In this document: positions 1 to 9,095 of the stretch, one piece after another
Layout: each line of letters opens with the position of its first letter
Position numbering within the stretch: the first letter of the stretch is position 1
NCBI GenBank assembly: GCA_905480075.1
Contig: CAJQOX010000095.1
Coordinates: 1 to 43,095, forward strand
Length of the DNA: 43,095 nucleotides
From: an uncultured Aureispira sp.
GTDB taxonomy: Bacteria; Bacteroidota; Bacteroidia; Chitinophagales; Saprospiraceae
Reading direction: 5' to 3'
The notes under the pieces: model-generated
The model's input: the letters and a program-made list of their open reading frames with translations, nothing else
Told to the model about the DNA's origin: nothing
Database searches by the model: none
Translations under genes and position numbers: made by a program

Positions 1-13
1 CGTAAATTAGCCG

Positions 14-619
14 ATGGCTGTAAAAAAAGAATTAATATTTCGTGTTGTACTCCTGCTTGCTATTATGTTGGGTCTTCTCTTACTTGCAAAATATACCCCC
101 ATCGGTGCTTACTTCAGTGTAGAAAAGCTGCAGGAATTAATTAAAGGGGCCGGTTTTTGGGGGCTGCTCATTTTTTTTGCCGTGTTTTTGTTGGGAACCT
201 TGATGAATGTTCCCGGGGCTGTTTTTTTAATCTTTGCCATCATTACTTATGGCTATTTTTTTGGTATCCTGCTTTCTTATACTTCAGCATTATCCTGTGC
301 TATGATCAATTTTTTATTCGCGCGCTTTATCGGTGGAAAAGCCTTGTCCGAAATTCAAAATAAAAGAATTCAAAAAGTACTGTCTAAAGTAGACTCCCAC
401 CCGATTTCAACGCTCTGTTGGTTGAGAGCTTTTATGCTGCTTTCACCAGTGGTGAACTACACTATGGCCTTAACAAATATTAAATCCAAACAATTTTTTA
501 TTGCTAATGCCATTGCAATGATATTTCCTTTTGTTTTAATTATTTCAGGAACAGTTTTCTTCAGAAGCACCTTTTTTCAGGATGTTATTTTAGTTTGGCT
601 TAAATCTTTTATCAGTTAA
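14..619 (+). CDS. TVP38/TMEM64 (VTT/DedA-like) family membrane protein
   Basis: A 201-residue integral membrane protein. Hydrophobic segments lie near residues 8-27, 48-75, 80-105, 135-155 and 165-185. The middle carries the pattern typical of the VTT (SNARE-associated/DedA) domain: a proline-containing re-entrant stretch (NVPG, about residue 65), a glycine-rich helix (YGYFFGILL) and a later F.AR..G motif (LFARFIGG, about residues 101-108). Family members are thought to be lipid scramblases or transporters of the inner membrane; the substrate here is unknown. The ATG at 14 is chosen because stop codons lie just upstream in the window. It stands alone and is convergent with the next gene. The family assignment rests on the motif pattern and length, which is usual for the family. 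Confidence 0.75.
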   Translation: MAVKKELIFRVVLLLAIMLGLLLLAKYTPIGAYFSVEKLQELIKGAGFWGLLIFFAVFLLGTLMNVPGAVFLIFAIITYGYFFGILLSYTSALSCAMINFLFARFIGGKALSEIQNKRIQKVLSKVDSHPISTLCWLRAFMLLSPVVNYTMALTNIKSKQFFIANAIAMIFPFVLIISGTVFFRSTFFQDVILVWLKSFIS

Positions 620-653
620 CAGAATTCATCTTTAGTTGATCAGCCCACTTTTT

Positions 654-944
654 TTATTCGATTACTTCTATTTCCTTTATTTCAATCCAGTATTGATGAT
701 TTATTGCATGGTATTCGCCCCATGAATTTGTTACAATGCCCTGACGTATGATTCCGTCATCTGCAGGGGGTAAGACAGCGTTATTTCTGGTCTTACTGAT
801 AATTCCTTTGACTTTTACCTGCTTGTCATATAGTTCTGCTTCCCAGCTATCTTTGCCTATCACAAAATAATCCACGTCAGAAGATATAACCAAACCATTC
901 TTCCTTCGTTGTGTTTTTCCGATTATCTCTTGTATTTCACTCAT
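654..944 (-). CDS. hypothetical protein, 96 aa
   Basis: A small soluble protein with no signal peptide or membrane segment. I do not recognise the family. Its alternating hydrophobic/polar strands, with a central YDKQVKVKGII stretch and the C-terminal motif YWIEIKEIEVIE, suggest a small beta-barrel, perhaps OB-fold-like; that is inference from pattern only. It is transcribed divergently from the gene at 1035, with about 90 bases between them, and convergently with the membrane protein at 14-619. Codon use looks like that of its neighbours, so I take it as a real gene, but no function can be given. Confidence 0.6.
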   Translation of the reverse strand: MSEIQEIIGKTQRRKNGLVISSDVDYFVIGKDSWEAELYDKQVKVKGIISKTRNNAVLPPADDGIIRQGIVTNSWGEYHAINHQYWIEIKEIEVIE

Positions 945-981
945 TATTTAATGATGTTTCTTTATTTTAATAAAAAATAGT

Positions 982-989
982 TATTTTTG
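982..989 (+). promoter_or_regulatory. candidate -7 element (TATTTTTG)
   Basis: TATTTTTG matches the Bacteroidota -7 consensus TAnnTTTG and sits about 45 bases before the ATG at 1035, in the divergent intergenic region. No clear TTG element is found 19-21 bases upstream, so this is only a candidate. Confidence 0.3.
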
Positions 990-1034
990 TAATGCATTAA
1001 TGTATGATACCGACTCTTATAAAGGTACAATTTT

Positions 1035-2114
1035 ATGACAACTTCTGAATTTATTAACTTATTACAAAATCCAAATCAACTTAATGATTTGAGTTTTGAT
1101 GAATTTGAACATCTATTGTTGCAATATCCTTATTGCAACGGTTTGCGAATGTTGCAGCTTAAAAAATTTAAAGATAATAAACATATTGCCTTCGAAAGAC
1201 ATCTCACGCTTGCTTCAACTTATGCCTCCGACAGAGGGAAATTATACGATTTTGTCAACAAACCTATTTCTGCAATTCCTACTGTGATAGCTATTGATAA
1301 ATCTTTATCAGTTAAGGAAAAAAAAACTAAAATTTTAACAAAACTCGTTCAACCTCCTCCTGTTTTTTCTCACAGGGTTTCTGATAATCCCCCTTCCATT
1401 GTTTTTGAAGAGGAATTGGAAGTTCAAAATGTTGAAATTGAATATAATTTACCTGAGTCTCATAAATCAGATTACGGACTTAGCCTTATGCCCGTCGAAG
1501 AATGGTTGCAGGATTTTGAACCTCCAAGAATTGAAAAAGAAAAATCAGTAAATAATAAAAAAGCATTTAAACTTTCCAGAGTCCCTCTTTTTGATAAAAG
1601 TATGTTTGATTTTCTGGAATCAGATTCCGCTGAGAATAAATCAGTACCTGTTCCTGAAAAAAATATTAAAACGAAAGATCTGTCACCGGACAATAAATTA
1701 AAAAACAAAGATCTCGAAACTGATATTGTCTCAGAAACTGAAAAATTATTTTCTGTGAAACCTGAAACAACTTCATTACCCGAGGAAAATAATGAGGCGC
1801 TGATTGTAGACGATAAGACTCAATCTATTGACAATCAAAATGAATTGCCGGATGTTTTTGAAGCTTTCTTATCAAAAACCGATCACTTTTTGAAGAGTTT
1901 AGGTTCTAAAGGAAAAGATAAAAAATCTCCTTCTTCCGATAGCCTCGAAGATGATAGCACATTAGTAAATGATGACATTGTGTCAGAAACTTTAGCGGAC
2001 TTATTGGCCTTGCAAGGACAAAATAGTAAGGCAATTAAAATGTATAAGAGTTTAAGTTTGAAATTTCCTGAAAAAAGTCGTTTCTTTGCAGAAAAAATAG
2101 AAGAACTGATTTAA
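1035..2114 (+). CDS. hypothetical protein with TPR-like C-terminus
   Basis: A 359-residue protein with no signal peptide. The N-terminal third (residues 1-75) is a compact helical region rich in Leu, Tyr and Asn (for example FEHLLLQYPYCNGL). The middle, about 90-300, is low-complexity, charged and probably disordered (Lys, Glu, Ser, Asp). The last 45 residues, with DIVSETLADLLALQG..AKAIKMY-type spacing, resemble one tetratricopeptide repeat (small residue, then Y..L...FP). I recall proteins of this shape lying next to secG in other Bacteroidota; their role is not known to me. The gene is followed after about 240 bases by secG on the same strand. It might act in envelope biogenesis through protein contacts, but this is inference. 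Confidence 0.7.
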   Translation: MTTSEFINLLQNPNQLNDLSFDEFEHLLLQYPYCNGLRMLQLKKFKDNKHIAFERHLTLASTYASDRGKLYDFVNKPISAIPTVIAIDKSLSVKEKKTKILTKLVQPPPVFSHRVSDNPPSIVFEEELEVQNVEIEYNLPESHKSDYGLSLMPVEEWLQDFEPPRIEKEKSVNNKKAFKLSRVPLFDKSMFDFLESDSAENKSVPVPEKNIKTKDLSPDNKLKNKDLETDIVSETEKLFSVKPETTSLPEENNEALIVDDKTQSIDNQNELPDVFEAFLSKTDHFLKSLGSKGKDKKSPSSDSLEDDSTLVNDDIVSETLADLLALQGQNSKAIKMYKSLSLKFPEKSRFFAEKIEELI

Positions 2115-2355
2115 TAGTATGGTTTTTGAATTTACTTTTTAAATAGTTCGTGCATAATTTATTATTTTTGATACTTATTCAGCATTTTTGCTGATTGGTA
2201 TTATAGTTATTTTGAAACAAAAGTCCTTAATTGGCTACTCTGATTTTGATTTATCTGGATTTGCTTTTCTGAAGCCTTCCCGGATCTGTTTCTTAATCCG
2301 TTCGTACTTTCATTTAAGGAATTATTATTTAATTTTTACGAAAACAATCTGTACA

Positions 2356-2715
2356 ATGGTTTTATTACTAACCATATTAATTGCATTTATCTCCGTTTTA
2401 TTGATACTTATTATTCTTGTTCAAAATCCTAAAGGTGGTGGTCTCAGTTCTACTTTTGGTGGTAGTCAGGCTGCACATCAAATAATAGGTGCTAAGAATT
2501 CAACTGATATGTTGGAAAAAATTACCTGGGGCTTAGCTTCTTCTCTTTTGATTCTTTGTCTTGCTTCCGGTGTGTTTTTTAAATCAGGTACTTCTACTGC
2601 TGATAATAATGGGGGTAAAAAAATAGAAAAACCTATAGAAAATTTACCGGCAAATCAACCCACAAATAACTTCCCAGTAAATCAACCACAACCACAACCG
2701 CAACCGGTAAAATAA
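2356..2715 (+). CDS. secG: preprotein translocase subunit SecG
   Basis: A 119-residue inner-membrane protein of the SecYEG channel, which moves unfolded proteins out of the cytoplasm. Two transmembrane helices (about residues 2-21 and 53-73) flank the family signature: VQNPKGGGLSSTFGG, then the D.LEKITW stretch. The reading frame is open upstream to 2188, but the extra 56 residues do not look like protein of this family, and the ATG at 2356 places the first helix directly after the start. The C-terminus has a Pro/Gln/Asn-rich tail ending in QPQPQPQPVK, built partly from a CAACCA/CAACCG repeat; such polar tails are common in Bacteroidota SecG. A TATTTTTG box at 2163-2170 might be its -7 element. 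The many exported proteins in this window depend on this channel. Confidence 0.9.
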   Translation: MVLLLTILIAFISVLLILIILVQNPKGGGLSSTFGGSQAAHQIIGAKNSTDMLEKITWGLASSLLILCLASGVFFKSGTSTADNNGGKKIEKPIENLPANQPTNNFPVNQPQPQPQPVK

Positions 2716-2817
2716 TATTACTGTTCTGGATTTTGATCTTATCTTTATTAAGATTTATCTTTATTTTGTAACATTCTTTTGAATTTCGGGATGAATTGAT
2801 CTATTGTTAATGATTGA

Positions 2818-2850
2818 TTGCCTTCCTATTCATAAGAAGTTTTATCTTTG
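2818..2850 (+). promoter_or_regulatory. candidate promoter of the ABC exporter (TTG / TATCTTTG)
   Basis: TATCTTTG at 2843-2850 matches the Bacteroidota -7 consensus TAnnTTTG, and a TTG at 2818-2820 lies 22 bases upstream, at the long end of the usual spacing. It is about 40 bases before the ATG at 2893. It would drive the exporter and probably rsmI. Confidence 0.45.
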
Positions 2851-2892
2851 TGTATTGTTGATTTAGCAATCTGATTATGATTAATTTCTATT

Positions 2893-4674
2893 ATGGCCAG
2901 AAGAGGAAAAAATAATAAGGGAGAAAGGCCCAAAATATCTAAAGAAGGTTGGGCTAAAGCAAAAAAACTGCTTTCTTATCTCAAACCTTATAAATGGTCT
3001 TTTTTTACAGGTCTTTTGTTTCTCGGTTTAGGAAGTAGTGTTTTTATGATCTTTCCTGCAGCTGCAGGGGAATTGATTGATATTGCTACTGGTAAATCCA
3101 CTAGTGGACTCAGTCTTAAAGATGTCGGAGTCGGACTTATTATAATCCTGTTCATTCAGGCACTTTCCTCTTATTTCAGAGTGCTTCTCTTTGCAAATGT
3201 CAGCGAAAAAGGGATGGCTGATATACGTAAGGCTTTATATAGAAAATTAATTACTCAACCTACCGCCTTTTTTGATAAGAACAGGGTAGGGGAGCTTACT
3301 AGCAGAAGCACTGCAGATGTTCAGCAATTACAGGATGCTATATCTATTACCCTTGCTGAATTGATCCGTCAAATTATCATCCTTACCGTGGGGATTGCCT
3401 ACTTGGCTATTATGGCGCCACAGTTGCTTCTTGTAATGATCTCTACCTTTCCGGTAGTGATATGTATTGCCCTTTTCTTTGGCCGTTATATTCGTAAACT
3501 ATCCAGAAACAGACAGGATAAACTTGCCGAAACCAACACTATTATTGAAGAAACCCTGCAGGCTATCTCGGTAGTGAAAGCTTTTACCAATGAGTGGTTT
3601 GAACAAAAACGCTATGGTAGTTCTGTCAATCAAGTGGTTACAATATCTCTTAAATTCGCCAGAATACGTGGATTATTTATTGTCTTCATCATTACTGCCC
3701 TTTTCGGAGCTATGTTTTTTGTTCTGTGGTGGGGGGCTACTTTAGTTCAGTCAGGCGATATGGCACCCGGCGAGTTGGTTACCTTTATTACTTTAACTGC
3801 TATTATTGGGGGGGCTGTAGCAAGTCTTGGTGATTTTTACACTCAGATTCTACGTGCTGTAGGGGCCTCAGAACGCATAATGGAATTGCTCGACAGCGAT
3901 TCAGAACTGGAAATTAATGAAAACCTGCCTGCTTTAAATCTTATTGGCAATATTCAGTTCAATAATGTGCACTTTCATTACCCTTCCCGCCCCGAACTTG
4001 ATATCCTGAGTGGTATTGACCTTAGTATTAAGTCCGGACAAAAAATTGCCCTTGTTGGTGCCTCAGGAGGTGGTAAGTCTACTATTGTTAAACTTCTTTT
4101 ACGTTTCTATAATCTCGCAGAAGGTACAATTACCATTGACAATAAATTAATCTCTGATTATAATCTCCTGCAACTCAGACAAAATATTGGTATTGTTCCT
4201 CAGGAAGTCATCCTTTTTGGTGGTACAATTCGTGAAAATATTACTTATGGTAACCAAAATGCTTCTGAAGATCAGATAATTCATGCGGCTAAACAATCCA
4301 ATTCATGGGAGTTTATCCGTTCTTTTCCTGAAGCCCTTGATACTATAGTCGGCGAAAGAGGCGTACAGCTCTCAGGTGGTCAACGACAACGTATTGCTAT
4401 TGCAAGGGCAATCCTGAAAAACCCCTCTATCCTCCTGCTCGATGAGGCAACCTCTGCACTTGATGCCGAATCTGAAAGAGTCGTACAGGATGCGCTGAAT
4501 AAACTTATGAAAGGAAGAACTTCTGTGATCATTGCGCATCGCCTTGCTACTGTCAGAAATGTCGATTGTATTTACGTACTTGAAAATGGTAAAATTATTG
4601 AAAAAGGCAATCATGATGAATTGGTCTCTAATAAGAAGGGCGTTTATAATCAATTAGCTAAATTGCAGTTTTAA
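2893..4674 (+). CDS. ABC exporter, fused permease and ATPase (MsbA-like)
   Basis: A 593-residue half-transporter that would work as a homodimer in the inner membrane. Residues about 30-320 form a six-helix type 1 exporter domain. The ATPase domain from about 350 has Walker A (GASGGGKST, about 389), the Q-loop (IVPQEVILF), the ABC signature LSGGQ at 493-497, Walker B (ILLLDEATSALD, about 512) and the switch His (IIAHRLATV). Length and layout are those of MsbA / multidrug / mitochondrial ABCB10-type exporters. The substrate cannot be read from sequence; lipid or drug export is possible. The first 20 residues are a basic tail. rsmI follows after 32 bases on the same strand, so the two are probably co-transcribed. 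Confidence 0.88.
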   Translation: MARRGKNNKGERPKISKEGWAKAKKLLSYLKPYKWSFFTGLLFLGLGSSVFMIFPAAAGELIDIATGKSTSGLSLKDVGVGLIIILFIQALSSYFRVLLFANVSEKGMADIRKALYRKLITQPTAFFDKNRVGELTSRSTADVQQLQDAISITLAELIRQIIILTVGIAYLAIMAPQLLLVMISTFPVVICIALFFGRYIRKLSRNRQDKLAETNTIIEETLQAISVVKAFTNEWFEQKRYGSSVNQVVTISLKFARIRGLFIVFIITALFGAMFFVLWWGATLVQSGDMAPGELVTFITLTAIIGGAVASLGDFYTQILRAVGASERIMELLDSDSELEINENLPALNLIGNIQFNNVHFHYPSRPELDILSGIDLSIKSGQKIALVGASGGGKSTIVKLLLRFYNLAEGTITIDNKLISDYNLLQLRQNIGIVPQEVILFGGTIRENITYGNQNASEDQIIHAAKQSNSWEFIRSFPEALDTIVGERGVQLSGGQRQRIAIARAILKNPSILLLDEATSALDAESERVVQDALNKLMKGRTSVIIAHRLATVRNVDCIYVLENGKIIEKGNHDELVSNKKGVYNQLAKLQF

Positions 4675-4706
4675 ACAGTTCCGTCTCTTCAAATTTTTAT
4701 TTTTTT

Positions 4707-5402
4707 ATGCTTTACCTTGTACCTACTCCTATAGGAAATCTTGAAGACATTACCCTGCGTGCCTTACGTATCCTCAAAGAAGTTGATGTAGTACTTGCTG
4801 AAGATACAAGAACCTCCCGTAAATTGTTTCAACATTATGATATTGTGACGCCTCTGAAATCTCATCATGCACACAATGAACATCAGGCTACCCAAAAAGT
4901 TGTCGATCAAATCCTTGAAGGACTAAGTGTAGCGCTTATTTCCGATGCAGGAACTCCTGCGATCTCAGACCCGGGTTTTGTTCTTGTTCGTGCCTGTATT
5001 CAAGCAGGTATTAAAGTAGAATGCCTGCCTGGCCCTACTGCAATTATTCCAGCCCTTGTTTGTTCCGGCCTTCCCTGTAACAGATTTTATTTCGAAGGTT
5101 TTCTGCCGCACAAAAAAGGGAGACAAACCAGATTAATTTATCTTTCCCAACTCAGTTGTACCTTTGCTTTGTATGAATCACCTCATCGTCTCCAAAAATG
5201 CATTATGCAGTTGATTGAGCATTGTGGTAGTGAACGTAAAGCGGTTGTCTGCCGAGAGATCTCTAAAATGTTTGAAGAATACGCAAGAGGAACTTTAGGA
5301 GAAATCCTTCTTCTATTAACGAATAAACAACTAAAATCAAAAGGAGAGATTGTGATTGTTGTGGCAGAAAAGGAAAAAGTAAAAAAGAAAAAATATTCCT
5401 GA
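4707..5402 (+). CDS. rsmI: 16S rRNA (cytidine(1402)-2'-O)-methyltransferase RsmI
   Basis: A 231-residue SAM-dependent methyltransferase of the tetrapyrrole-methylase fold. It methylates the ribose 2'-OH of C1402 in the 16S rRNA decoding centre. The N-terminus carries the family hallmark VPTPIGNLEDIT (residues 4-15), then LAEDTRTS (about 31-38), ISDAGTPAISDPG (about 78-90), LPGP and the YESPHR motif. The protein is shorter than the roughly 285-residue E. coli enzyme, as in other short members that lack the extra C-terminal domain, and ends in a Lys-rich tail. It lies 32 bases after the ABC exporter and is followed by a strong hairpin that ends the unit. Confidence 0.93.
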   Translation: MLYLVPTPIGNLEDITLRALRILKEVDVVLAEDTRTSRKLFQHYDIVTPLKSHHAHNEHQATQKVVDQILEGLSVALISDAGTPAISDPGFVLVRACIQAGIKVECLPGPTAIIPALVCSGLPCNRFYFEGFLPHKKGRQTRLIYLSQLSCTFALYESPHRLQKCIMQLIEHCGSERKAVVCREISKMFEEYARGTLGEILLLLTNKQLKSKGEIVIVVAEKEKVKKKKYS

Positions 5403-5476
5403 ATCTATCCCCTAATTTATTCTAGTTTCTCTTGGATGAATTACTCAGAGAATTTTTGATGTTTCTTTTAAATAAA

Positions 5477-5506
5477 AAAGCCCCGTAGAAATCTCTACGG
5501 GGCTTT
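5477..5506. terminator. bidirectional rho-independent terminator
   Basis: A perfect 13-bp stem (5477-5489 with 5494-5506, core GCCCCGTAGA) closes a 4-base loop AATC. It is flanked by A-rich sequence on one side and T-rich on the other. It lies between the convergent rsmI and the T9SS cargo at 5526, and can serve both strands. Confidence 0.88.
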
Positions 5507-5525
5507 ATTTATGATTGCAATTAGC

Positions 5526-7565
5526 TTATTTTACGATCAGTTTCTGTTGTTGTACAGAATTTCCAATAGTCAACTTTACAATGTACATTCCTTTTGCTAA
5601 CTTATTGGCAACAATCGGAAGTTGAACAGTACCTGTAATAGAATAGTCCCTTTGAGATATAACCTTTCCACTCATATCTAAAATGGTTAGGTTTACTTCC
5701 TTATTATCATTGTTTATAATGTCAATAAACGTAAGACCATCGGTAGGATTTGGGAATAACTTAAAATTGTCTTCCTCCAGGGCTACCTCGGTAACATTAG
5801 TCTGACAAGCTACATAACCATTATTAACAGCTGAAGAAATGGTTTCTTTTCCGGCATTATCAATTCCTCCGGATGGATTTCTTAAAAAACTGATTATATG
5901 AATTTGGTTTTCATCCCAACCGGCAGGTAAGGTAAAACTGAAACACTCCGTAATCATCTGACCACTGGAAATGGAAGCAGGAAATGTAGCACCACCATCA
6001 AATGTTGGTACTATTGTTCGTGCTACGTGATTGTAATTCATCAGAGATGCAGGAACCGGATTGGGCAATAATTCGAATCCTCCCATTACTCCGCTGCCTC
6101 CACCTGCATAGGCATTGGATTGTGCCCAGCCGGAAGTAGTGCCGGACAGACTGTCTTCAGTTAAAATCAATCCTAATCTCCATGCACCGGATGTGGCTGA
6201 TTGCCAATCTGTAGTTACCGATACATCTAACTGTCTTGTAGACTGATTCCAGGTTGCACCATTAGTTATAAATGCAGTAGGAGCAATCTGAATCCGTTGA
6301 AGGAACTCAGTTTCCATTGCTGAAGGATCCATTTCTGTTCCCCTGTCAACCAATGAACTGGGATATCCGGAAATACTGGTTCCTAAACCTGCATCATAGG
6401 CGGAGTCAACCATTGGGTCATTCGATCCATTGTGAATCGCAACACCGGCCCAGGCATTTCCGTAAGTTTCTTCCATGTAATCCATAAAAACGGCACCTCG
6501 CGGACACCATTGACACCAGGTTCCTGTTGCTTCTTCACCAAATACTACTTTTCCGGTGGCTGTGACAGGAGGACTGATCGTAATACTTGAACTATCATCC
6601 GATACATTGGCATCTGCCCCCGCTCCGTTTACGTTAGAAATTACTACAGTGAAAGGATTAGAACCTGCAATAAGGGATACAGGTGTAGCAAATGTATGTT
6701 GGTAATTTTCCAGGGAAGCCAGCGATACGGGGCCAACACTTTCCTGTACCGATTGATTATTATATATATACTCAATGTCAAAGGAAGTAATGGTATCTAA
6801 ACCCAAATTTCTTACTCTGCAATCAACATCAGGACTAGATCCTACCACACCGTTAAGTTGAGACACAAAAGTAACTCCGCCGTTAACTGCCGGTAAATTA
6901 GCAGGCACGTGATCGTAACTGACATCATCAACATAAAAACCGGAAACCCCATTTCCTCCCTGTGCGGTTGAATTAACAGGATATAAATCTAAAATGCCAA
7001 TAGAACCGATAGGGTTTGAAAAAGTACCTGCACTGACGTTATTAATAAATACTTCCCAATTATTTGCCGTTAAATCAATTTCAATGCGCATATTAAACCA
7101 CTGTCCGGTAGGATAGGTTCCGGTTAAATAGTTTGTCCCTGAATTCGAAAACTTTAAAGTACCGGTATTTAACATATAACAATCAATGGCCCATACATTT
7201 CCAACATTAAAGTCTTGTTGTAAATTGAAATAAGCTCCTTTACCTGATTCAACGTAAAAATTGGCTTCCAAGCTGAAATTTCCTGAATTGTATACCTGTG
7301 CAAATCGTAAAATGATATCTTCAGGACCTCCGTTCGCAGAACTCGAGGAGAAATATAATGAATTTGAAGCACTGCTGGAATTAGCATTAGATACGGCTAC
7401 ATCTTCAGTAGTACCTGCGCCTCCTGACCAGGTATCCCAATCGGTTGAGTTTTGAACTACTAAATCATTTCCTGCTGTATAAGAATCAAAATTATCTGTA
7501 AAAATTTGTGCGGATATTGATGAGGCCAGTGTAATGGCACACAGTAATGGTAAAATCAGTTTCAT
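5526..7565 (-). CDS. T9SS type A cargo with Omp28/thioredoxin-like domain
   Basis: A 679-residue secreted protein. Residues 1-19 are a Sec signal peptide ending SISA-Q. Residues 20-215 look like a laminin-G/concanavalin-type beta-sandwich (FTDNFDSYTAGN start, ending GFYVDDVSY). A CARDB-like segment follows. At about 345-355 lies GTWCQWCPRG, a CxxC motif in the setting seen in Omp28-related Bacteroidota proteins, which share a thioredoxin-like fold; disulfide or redox work outside the cell is possible but unproven. The last 75 residues, starting KLFPNPTDG and ending LIVK, are a type A T9SS sorting domain, so the protein should cross the outer membrane and be anchored or released. It has its own upstream promoter candidate and shares the terminator at 5477. 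Confidence 0.85.
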   Translation of the reverse strand: MKLILPLLCAITLASSISAQIFTDNFDSYTAGNDLVVQNSTDWDTWSGGAGTTEDVAVSNANSSSASNSLYFSSSSANGGPEDIILRFAQVYNSGNFSLEANFYVESGKGAYFNLQQDFNVGNVWAIDCYMLNTGTLKFSNSGTNYLTGTYPTGQWFNMRIEIDLTANNWEVFINNVSAGTFSNPIGSIGILDLYPVNSTAQGGNGVSGFYVDDVSYDHVPANLPAVNGGVTFVSQLNGVVGSSPDVDCRVRNLGLDTITSFDIEYIYNNQSVQESVGPVSLASLENYQHTFATPVSLIAGSNPFTVVISNVNGAGADANVSDDSSSITISPPVTATGKVVFGEEATGTWCQWCPRGAVFMDYMEETYGNAWAGVAIHNGSNDPMVDSAYDAGLGTSISGYPSSLVDRGTEMDPSAMETEFLQRIQIAPTAFITNGATWNQSTRQLDVSVTTDWQSATSGAWRLGLILTEDSLSGTTSGWAQSNAYAGGGSGVMGGFELLPNPVPASLMNYNHVARTIVPTFDGGATFPASISSGQMITECFSFTLPAGWDENQIHIISFLRNPSGGIDNAGKETISSAVNNGYVACQTNVTEVALEEDNFKLFPNPTDGLTFIDIINNDNKEVNLTILDMSGKVISQRDYSITGTVQLPIVANKLAKGMYIVKLTIGNSVQQQKLIVK

Positions 7566-7655
7566 CTTTTTTAAATTTGGTTTGTAATTAATAATTAGTG
7601 GTATGGATATCTCTTGACAATTTATTTAAGAAATAATTAACATTTCTCATCCTAA

Positions 7656-7686
7656 CAAAAATAATAAAGATTCTTGTTTTATTCAA
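7656..7686 (-). promoter_or_regulatory. candidate promoter of the Omp28-like gene
   Basis: Read on the minus strand, TTG (7686-7684) is followed after 20 bases by TATTTTTG (7663-7656). This matches the -33/-7 Bacteroidota promoter with good spacing. It would give an untranslated leader of roughly 85 bases before the ATG at 7565. Confidence 0.5.
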
Positions 7687-7801
7687 TAATCAATTGAGTA
7701 AATCCAGCATAAGCTGAAAATTATAGCTACAGATAAGCTGGAATTAAAAAAAGGAGAACAATATCTTAAGGAAATAGTAAAAAATAATATGAAAATTAAA
7801 T

Positions 7802-8888
7802 TCAAAGCATATTCTTCAGCGCCATCAGTGTCGCCTTCAGAAAATCATCAATATCTCCGTCAAGTACCTTTTTTACATTATGAACTGTATGATTTGAACG
7901 ATGGTCCTTAATTCTTTTATCATCTAATACATAGGAACGGATTTGTGACCCCCATTCGTTTTTCATCTTTTCTCCTTCTACCTCTGCTTTTGCCGCGTTT
8001 TGTTTCTCTATCTCCAGCTTGTACAATTCCGATTTCAGCATTTTCATCGCCTTATCACGGTTTTTATGCTGAGAACGCTGTTCCTGACATTCTACGGTTA
8101 CTCCAGAGGGTAAATGTCGTAGTCTTACTGCGGATTCTGTTTTGTTTACATGCTGACCACCTGCACCACTCGCACGGAAGGTATCCCACTCAATATCTGA
8201 AGGGTTAACTTCTATTTCTATACTGTCATCCACCATCGGGAAAACAAAAACAGAAGCAAAGGAAGTCTGACGCTTACCCTGTGCATTAAATGGACTTGGG
8301 CGAACAAGGCGATGAACGCCGTTTTCCCCTTTTAGCATACCATAGGTGTATTCTCCGCTGATTTCAAGACTCGCAGTCTTTATTCCGGCAGTATCTCCTT
8401 CCTGATATATCAACTGCTTTACCTTATGTCCCGATTTTTCAGCCCACATTGTATACATCCTCAATAACATAGAGGCCCAGTCACAACTCTCTGTACCGCC
8501 GGCACCAGGGTTTATTTTAAGAATACAGTTTAGGCTGTCTTCTTGTTCTGACATGGTAGATGAGAATTCCAGATTGTCGATAAATTCCTTGGTGATAAGA
8601 TATTGTTCATCAAGTTCTTCGACTTCTACATCTCCAGCTTCATAAAATTCATGAAGTACTTCCAGGTCACCCAATGAAGTTTCTGTTTCTTCATATTTTT
8701 TCAGCCAGAATTCTTTATCTTTAATACTTCTGAGTATGGCATTGGCACGTTTGGTGTCAGTCCAGAATTCAGGGTCTAAAGTATGTTTTTTTTCTTCTTC
8801 GATTTGCATTCTCCGGTTAGAGACGTCAAAGATACCTCCCTAGTATGCCCAGCTGGCCTTGAAGTTCCTTTAATTGTTCAATAGTCAT
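7802..8888 (-). CDS. prfB: peptide chain release factor 2 (programmed +1 frameshift)
   Basis: RF2 recognises UGA and UAA and releases the finished peptide on the ribosome. The main frame covers 335 residues (from 8809 down), but that Met is not the start: an upstream frame begins with ATG at 8888, runs 20 codons to CTT and meets TGA. Shifting +1 there (CTT-T-GAC) joins it to the main frame and gives a 361-residue RF2 with the usual N-terminus (MTIEQLKEL...). The stop-codon-reading tripeptide SPF (in RPSPFNAQG) and the catalytic GGQ ([16 protein letters not shown]) are both present. The shift lets RF2 control its own level: low RF2 slows UGA reading and favours the shift. prmC, encoding the enzyme that methylates the GGQ glutamine, lies divergently next door. 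Confidence 0.95.
8825..8840 (-). promoter_or_regulatory. RF2 programmed +1 frameshift site
   Basis: On the minus strand the sequence reads GGG AGG TAT CTT TGA C. The slippery CTT (8831-8829) precedes the in-frame TGA (8828-8826), and a Shine-Dalgarno-like GGGAGG lies three bases before CTT. It differs by one base from the E. coli GGGGG-TAT-CTT-TGA-C site as I remember it. Skipping the T at 8828 continues as GAC GTC TCT into the main frame. Confidence 0.95.
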
Positions 8889-9095
8889 GACTTTTTCTTT
8901 TTGTCTTAATTTTTAATAATAATTTGATTGCAATTATAGCTAATTTATACTTGCTTTTCTTCTTTTTAATAAAAATATTAGCAAATCACTTATTTAATTT
9001 TCAAGCTTCTTTGTTTTCTTTAAAATATAGCTTTCATTTATGATTAATTATTGTATCAATTATTTCTGTTCTTCATATTATATCTTTTTCTGATT

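Noticed and set aside
2188-2355. N-terminal extension of SecG.
   Set aside because: The extra 56 residues do not resemble SecG or a signal sequence; the ATG at 2356 starts right at the first helix.
2690-2712. CAACCA/CAACCG microsatellite at the end of secG as a phase-variation tract.
   Set aside because: The unit is 6 bases, so changes in copy number keep the frame; it only alters the length of a polar tail.
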